Below, in pieces: positions 60,129 to 64,000 of a stretch of 64,000 bases of DNA. Source of the DNA: Nitrososphaerota archaeon (GTDB lineage: Archaea > Thermoproteota > Nitrososphaeria > Nitrososphaerales > Nitrosopumilaceae); NCBI GenBank assembly GCA_016201435.1, contig JACQCT010000001.1:40284-104283 (forward strand), written 5' to 3'. The notes under the pieces were generated by a model that ran no database searches, was not told the DNA's origin, and saw only the letters and a program-made list of their open reading frames with translations. Both the position numbers and the translations under genes were made by a program. The first letter of the stretch is position 1. Every line of letters begins with the position of its first letter.

Positions 60129-60416
60129 TTGGATTCTAATGCGGAGCAAAATAAACTAGCTTTTATCAATTGTATAGAACTAGTCATAATGAGAAGAAAT
60201 GGTGCTAATTTTCATTTAATAGAAGCTAAACTGAATGCTCTTTACAATTGTAAAATTTGGGATTATTATGAACACCCCGAATATTTACGAACTGTACTCA
60301 AAGAAGTGTATAAAGAAGATTACAATTCCATTATAGAAGACATAAAATTGGAAACGTCTAGGTTAGTGGACATAGACAAACAGAAAGCCTACTTTTTCAA
60401 AGTCATGGAAAGCTAA
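60129..60416 (+). CDS. Small NitrOD5-like protein
   Basis: A 95-residue paralogue of the protein at 52121. Shared stretches include IMRRNGAN and LKEVYKEDYNSIIEDIKLE, and both end FFKVMES. It starts at TTG 60129. A copy of the element end sequence begins four bases after its stop. The gene, its promoter and this end sequence look like a shortened version of the 1.4-kb element with the RHH gene removed. Confidence 0.75.
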   Translation: MDSNAEQNKLAFINCIELVIMRRNGANFHLIEAKLNALYNCKIWDYYEHPEYLRTVLKEVYKEDYNSIIEDIKLETSRLVDIDKQKAYFFKVMES

Positions 60417-60420
60417 ACTC

Positions 60421-60470
60421 ATCTCCCAACAGTTTACAGAGAAAATATCTCCCTACAACTTGACAGAACC
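60421..60470 (-). repeat. Diverged copy of the element end sequence
   Basis: Fifty bases matching the end regions of the element at 52066-52116 and 53410-53461, with several differences (for example GGTTCTGTCAAGTTG instead of GGAACTGTTAAGTTG). No matching left end was found by eye upstream of 60045. Confidence 0.8.
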
Positions 60471-60573
60471 GAAAATAAGGAATGAATATCTAGATGTCAT
60501 ATGCCAATAATTTCGTGCAATAAGAGACTTGCAGGAAACCGCACTTCATTAGTATAATCCACGATAAGGCCAG

Positions 60574-60592
60574 TTTTTTTGAAATGAAAAAA
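60574..60592 (+). promoter_or_regulatory. Recurring A/T palindromic promoter motif
   Basis: TTTTTTTGAAATGAAAAAA ends 36 bases before the ATG at 60628; a TATA-like GCTTATTACTAAA follows. Spacing and sequence match the copies at 39375 and 57662. Confidence 0.6.
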
Positions 60593-60627
60593 TGGGAGCT
60601 TATTACTAAATAACACAATTACATGGT

Positions 60628-61425
60628 ATGTCAATTATAACTACAAGCAATAGAATGCTCAGTGTACAACCCCATCCCATTCTCATAATTGAAGACAGTC
60701 TGGCCATTGTGATGCTAATGAAAGAGTATCTAAATGCACTTGGCTATTACGATATCCAGACTGCTAGTGCAGGCAAGGAAGGAATGCAGCTATTTGAAAA
60801 TCTTGTAAAGGCAAACACATTTCCCATTGTCTTTCTTGACTATAACTTGCCTGATGTAGATGCAAACGTTGTATTACCACACATTTTGAAAATCAAGCCA
60901 GAAACAAAGATCATTATCGCCACTGCTCTTGAAAAGGGTGAACAAGAAGTCAAGGATGTCATAATGCATGGAGCATATCTTTACCTACAAAAACCTATAC
61001 GATTCGATAATATACAAAACGTTATTAAAATACTTGAAGATGAATTCAATGCTGCAAAGGAGCAGACTGCCAAGGTTAAAGAGCAAATCGATTCCATTTT
61101 AAAACCAACATTTGTCACTTTGAATAGAATAGCTGAATTATGCAACACGAGTGGAGAAAAAGCACTAGATTACCTTAAGGAACTTGAATCTACAGGAAAG
61201 GTAATTTCCTTGAACAATGTAGAGGAAACCTCTTGCAGTAATTGTGGATCAGTATTGATAGAAAAGGATAGTAATTTCGACGTATCAAACGGAGATTATC
61301 ATTGTCTTAGATGCAACAAAAGATTCGAAGCAAGCAAGGCAAAGAAAATAATGACTAAGGCCTTCAGAATAAAGGCCAAATACAATTTCCAAGCTGGATC
61401 AACTCAACACCGATATTCCTATTAA
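60628..61425 (+). CDS. Response regulator: receiver, helical/winged-helix region and zinc ribbon
   Basis: A 265-residue protein. The receiver (15-135) has ILIIEDSLA, the phosphorylated aspartate in VFLDYNLPD, IATA and LQKPI. A winged-helix-like segment follows (FVTLNRIAELCNTSGEKALD), then a zinc ribbon with CSNCGSV and CLRCNKRF and a basic tail. The ending suggests direct binding to DNA or RNA polymerase, unusual for archaeal receivers. ATG at 60628 is supported by the motif spacing. Confidence 0.85.
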   Translation: MSIITTSNRMLSVQPHPILIIEDSLAIVMLMKEYLNALGYYDIQTASAGKEGMQLFENLVKANTFPIVFLDYNLPDVDANVVLPHILKIKPETKIIIATALEKGEQEVKDVIMHGAYLYLQKPIRFDNIQNVIKILEDEFNAAKEQTAKVKEQIDSILKPTFVTLNRIAELCNTSGEKALDYLKELESTGKVISLNNVEETSCSNCGSVLIEKDSNFDVSNGDYHCLRCNKRFEASKAKKIMTKAFRIKAKYNFQAGSTQHRYSY

Positions 61426-61630
61426 TTATGTGGAGTAAAAAGTTGGAAATTACGAAAGAATTGATCACTTATCAATCATAATGTGTCATAACGTAGAATT
61501 CAATTACCTTTCAACTTATGATAGCTCGTATTAAAAACTCGAAGTAAACTGATTATATATAGAAATTTACAACATGATCAACAGCGCATAAAGCATTCTT
61601 TTAAGTACATTTTGGCTCAAACTTTGATAG

Positions 61631-62149
61631 ATGGGAAAAATAGACAGTGATGACGAGGCCACAGCAAGGCTGGAGGCTGCACTATATTCAGCAGGAAGAC
61701 CGCTTACCATAGAGGAATTAATCAAGGCCTCTGGAACAGAATCAAGGACAAAGACGCTGGCAATCATGACAAATATTGTAAAAAAGACCAAGTCTGTTTT
61801 TAAGGCAATTGAGGTTGCAAGCCTTCCTGACGGGTCTTATGTATTTCAGCTAAAACCAGAATATAATGCGGTTATCAGAAAGTATGCTTCTAAACCCATA
61901 CTGCCCACGGCTACGCTGAAAACTCTCTCCTATATTGCATACATGCAACCCATCTCGTCTAAGAGACTAGTAGAGGTACGCGGTTCTGGTGTATATCTTC
62001 ATTTGAGATTTTTACAACAGCTAGATTACATAGAACACCAAAATGTTGGAAGAATGAAGATCTATACAACAACTGACAAATTCCAAAAATACTTTGGAAT
62101 TCAAGGAGACAAGGATTTACTCAGCCCACTGCGGTTCAACTATAACTGA
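61631..62149 (+). CDS. scpB: Segregation and condensation protein ScpB
   Basis: A 172-residue ScpB with two winged-helix domains: DEATARLEAALYSAGRPLTI at the start, and PILPTATLKTLSYIAYMQPI with VEVRGSGVYLHLRFLQQLDY later. ScpB binds the kleisin ScpA to complete the SMC condensin that compacts and separates chromosomes. A TATA-like CTTTTAAGTA lies about 30 bases before the ATG. It is a monocistronic-looking gene before the ribosomal operon. Confidence 0.9.
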   Translation: MGKIDSDDEATARLEAALYSAGRPLTIEELIKASGTESRTKTLAIMTNIVKKTKSVFKAIEVASLPDGSYVFQLKPEYNAVIRKYASKPILPTATLKTLSYIAYMQPISSKRLVEVRGSGVYLHLRFLQQLDYIEHQNVGRMKIYTTTDKFQKYFGIQGDKDLLSPLRFNYN

Positions 62150-62227
62150 ACAGAATCTGCATTTTTAATTAATCAATTACAGAAACTGGATATATGGTAT
62201 AAATTAGAGTTGTTTTATCGACAAGAT

Positions 62228-62608
62228 ATGAAGAAGTCTGTCGAGAACCTTGCGACAAGTAAGATAACAGGTGGAAAAAGATATCCAAACAGAACAAGAA
62301 GAAAATTCCAACTTGATAGATATCCTGTTGAAACTTTGTCAGGAGAACAAGTAACTGTTACTCGCAAAGTCCGTGGTCATGGTAGAAAATTTGCACTAAA
62401 GACTACAGATTTTGTTAATCTTGCAATACCTGGAGCCAAAGTAAAAAGGACAAAGATTTTGAAAGTTTTAAAAAATCCATCAAACAATGATTATGAAAGA
62501 CGCGGAGTAATATCAAAGGGCGCCATACTAGAAACAGAATCTGGTCAGTGCAGAGTAATATCAAGACCAGGTCAAGATGGCGCGGTTAATGCAATTTTGA
62601 TAAAGTGA
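62228..62608 (+). CDS. rps8e: Ribosomal protein eS8
   Basis: A 126-residue eS8: KKSVENLATSKITGGKRYPN and GHGRKFALKTTDFVNLAIPG carry the family signature, and SRPGQDGAVNAILIK is the usual end. It binds the small-subunit rRNA. ATG at 62228 is preferred over TTG at 62210, which adds six residues with no similarity. The SRP19 gene follows after four bases. Confidence 0.93.
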   Translation: MKKSVENLATSKITGGKRYPNRTRRKFQLDRYPVETLSGEQVTVTRKVRGHGRKFALKTTDFVNLAIPGAKVKRTKILKVLKNPSNNDYERRGVISKGAILETESGQCRVISRPGQDGAVNAILIK

Positions 62609-62612
62609 TTAC

Positions 62613-62912
62613 ATGAAAGATTACGAACATGTCGTAATCTGGCTTGATTATTTTAACAAGACGTTGCCAAAAAAAATGGGCAGAAAAGTTTCCCGTGAAA
62701 AAAGTGTTTTTGATCCTTCACTAAAAGAATTAATTGATGCAGCCAAGGCAGCTGGTCTGCAACCTACCGAAACAAATGATCAGGTCAGATTTCCAAGAAG
62801 GCCTTTTGTCAGGTCAGGATACATCGTACTTCCAAAGGGACAGCCAAAATCTAAAATCATATCAATGATTTCTGAAAAACTTGTTTCAAAACGTGCAAAA
62901 CAATCAAAATAA
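62613..62912 (+). CDS. srp19: Signal recognition particle protein SRP19
   Basis: A 99-residue SRP19 with HVVIWLDYFNKTLPKKMGRK and RPFVRSGYIVLPKGQPKSK. It binds the 7S RNA and lets SRP54, encoded at 44.9 kb, join the particle. Its position after eS8 and before gar1 and tfb is an arrangement seen in related archaea. Confidence 0.92.
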   Translation: MKDYEHVVIWLDYFNKTLPKKMGRKVSREKSVFDPSLKELIDAAKAAGLQPTETNDQVRFPRRPFVRSGYIVLPKGQPKSKIISMISEKLVSKRAKQSK

Positions 62913-62985
62913 TGATCTCCCTAGCTTGGAGCTAAAGTAATGTTGACAGAACTCTATTGATAACAGTAATTGATTGTGAAATCAA

Positions 62986-63255
62986 TTGCAGGAGGTAGGC
63001 GAAGTTTTGCATTTGGCCAACAGCGGTAGAGTCATAATTAGACTGTCTAAACCACTGCGCGACGGCCAATTGCTAGTAGACAATACTGGCACAAAAATTG
63101 CAAAAGTATCAGAAATGATAGGTCCTGTTGATGCACCATATGCATCTGCGACACCATTGACAAACAATATCCAAAAACATATTGGAAAAAAAGTTTTCAT
63201 GGGTGAAGAAACTCCTGCAATAAGACCAAAGCGATTTAGAGGAAGAAAAAGATGA
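62986..63255 (+). CDS. gar1: H/ACA RNA-protein component Gar1
   Basis: An 89-residue Gar1. MQEVGEVLHLANSGRVIIRL and IGPVDAPYASATPL are characteristic, with a basic RPKRFRGRKR tail. It is one of four proteins of the RNA-guided pseudouridylation complex. TTG at 62986 is the start, since an in-frame TGA lies three codons upstream. The stop overlaps the tfb start (ATGA). Confidence 0.88.
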   Translation: MQEVGEVLHLANSGRVIIRLSKPLRDGQLLVDNTGTKIAKVSEMIGPVDAPYASATPLTNNIQKHIGKKVFMGEETPAIRPKRFRGRKR

Positions 63256-64000
63256 ACAACATAACCGAACTACAAACACATTGTCCAGAATGTCAGTCGG
63301 CATTAATCGATGACATTCATAATGGAGAAATAATTTGTTCTGGCTGCGGTTTGGTTGCAATGGAACAAATGTCAGATTATGGCCCGGAATCACGGGCAAC
63401 AAACCTCGAAGACAAGATGAAGCTTGCAAGAGCGACGGGACAAACAACTTATTCACAGCATGACTTGGGAATCAGAACAGAAATAGCACTAGGCATAAAG
63501 GACTTTAGTGGAAAGACAATCAATAGTGAAGTAGCAAATCAGATGTATAATCTGAGAAAATGGCAGACTAGGATAAGAGTATCTTCTCCAAGGGAGAGGA
63601 GACTTGCAAACATTTTATCAAAGATCGGCGAAACATGTCAATCACTATCGTTGTCAAGAAATGTCATAGAAAGCGCATCGATGATCTACAGAAATTTTGA
63701 AGGTCAGTTTGAAGCAAAGGGCAAATCAGTATCATGCATGTCGGCAGCCACAATATACATGGCTTGCAAGCAATGCGATGTAGTAAGATCTCTTGATGAA
63801 ATATGCAAGGCAACTGGAAGCTCAAAAGATGAAAAAATGAATGTAAAACTGACTGCCAAATACTATAGAATGTTGGTGATGGAGCTTGGTTCCAATACTG
63901 CACCTGTTGTGACCCTAGACAAGTACATATCAAAAATAGCAAACCTAGCAAAGCTTGAGGTACGCGTTGAGAGACTAGCTGCTGAGATTGCCGAAAAGAC
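63252..64000 (+). CDS. tfb: Transcription initiation factor TFB (truncated by window end)
   Basis: Two hundred and forty-nine codons of TFB are visible. The N-terminal zinc ribbon has CPEC and CSGC (residues 11-34), the B-reader region follows, and the first cyclin repeat begins near residue 105 (RERRLANILSKIGETCQSLS); the second begins near 200. It recruits RNA polymerase to TATA-bound TBP. The gene overlaps gar1 by four bases, and the C-terminal part lies beyond 64000. Thaumarchaeota often have several TFBs. Confidence 0.95.
   Translation, partial: MNNITELQTHCPECQSALIDDIHNGEIICSGCGLVAMEQMSDYGPESRATNLEDKMKLARATGQTTYSQHDLGIRTEIALGIKDFSGKTINSEVANQMYNLRKWQTRIRVSSPRERRLANILSKIGETCQSLSLSRNVIESASMIYRNFEGQFEAKGKSVSCMSAATIYMACKQCDVVRSLDEICKATGSSKDEKMNVKLTAKYYRMLVMELGSNTAPVVTLDKYISKIANLAKLEVRVERLAAEIAEK

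Overview
The window comes from a mesophilic thaumarchaeon (Nitrososphaerota, most like the Nitrosopumilales). The evidence is an archaeal information-processing set (TFB, SRP54, SRP19, Gar1, Pus10, aIF5A, eS8, eS24, eS31, Dph6), the DnaJ-ferredoxin fusion typical of this phylum, a PEFG C-terminal sorting signal, an MqnC-type futalosine enzyme, TATA boxes placed for leaderless starts, and an intron-containing tRNA-Tyr. No ammonia-oxidation gene is present, so the lifestyle is not shown directly.

Positions 1-12,386 look like an integrated island. A tyrosine recombinase sits just downstream of a tRNA-Arg(GCG), and behind it lie a DISARM-class-2-like defence locus (drmA, drmB, drmC, a C5-cytosine methyltransferase and an unknown fifth gene cut by the window edge), a MIG-like T/G mismatch glycosylase convergent with the methyltransferase, and a protein joining an Mrr-type N-terminal domain to a class III nucleotidyl-cyclase-like domain. 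The far attachment site must lie outside the window.

Positions 12.5-38.3 kb are core metabolism. They hold an aquaporin, a peroxiredoxin, UbiD and MqnC (menaquinone), and a nearly complete archaeal aromatic pathway: ADH synthase, DHQ synthase II, aroD, aroE, GHMP shikimate kinase, aroA, aroC, a chorismate mutase-aminotransferase fusion and tyrA. This pathway is interrupted by an orphan DNA methyltransferase and an EVE-domain gene. Thiamine genes (thiC, thiDN), an amino-sugar block (nucleotidyltransferase, GNA1-like acetyltransferase), a GalT-like protein, phosphoglycerate mutase and two ribosomal proteins follow. Two genes here are broken by short homopolymer indels.

Positions 38.3-48.5 kb hold a zincin-like protein, a kinase, a PEFG-anchored protein, a PLP enzyme-rhodanese fusion and translation or SRP genes. 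Positions 48.5-61.4 kb are a dense signalling region: three histidine kinases in all (39.4, 50.6 and 53.8 kb), receivers, a urea-binding-type protein overlapping a Cache/PAS kinase, a TrmB-like regulator, and three small NitrOD5-like proteins. Inside it is a 1.4-kb transposon-like element with 29-bp perfect terminal inverted repeats and an 8-bp target duplication. It carries a ribbon-helix-helix gene and a NitrOD5-like gene but no recognisable transposase; a shortened relative lies at 60.0-60.5 kb. A palindromic A/T motif recurs upstream of signalling genes, three times exactly 36 nt before the start codon. The window ends in scpB, eS8, SRP19, gar1 and a truncated tfb.
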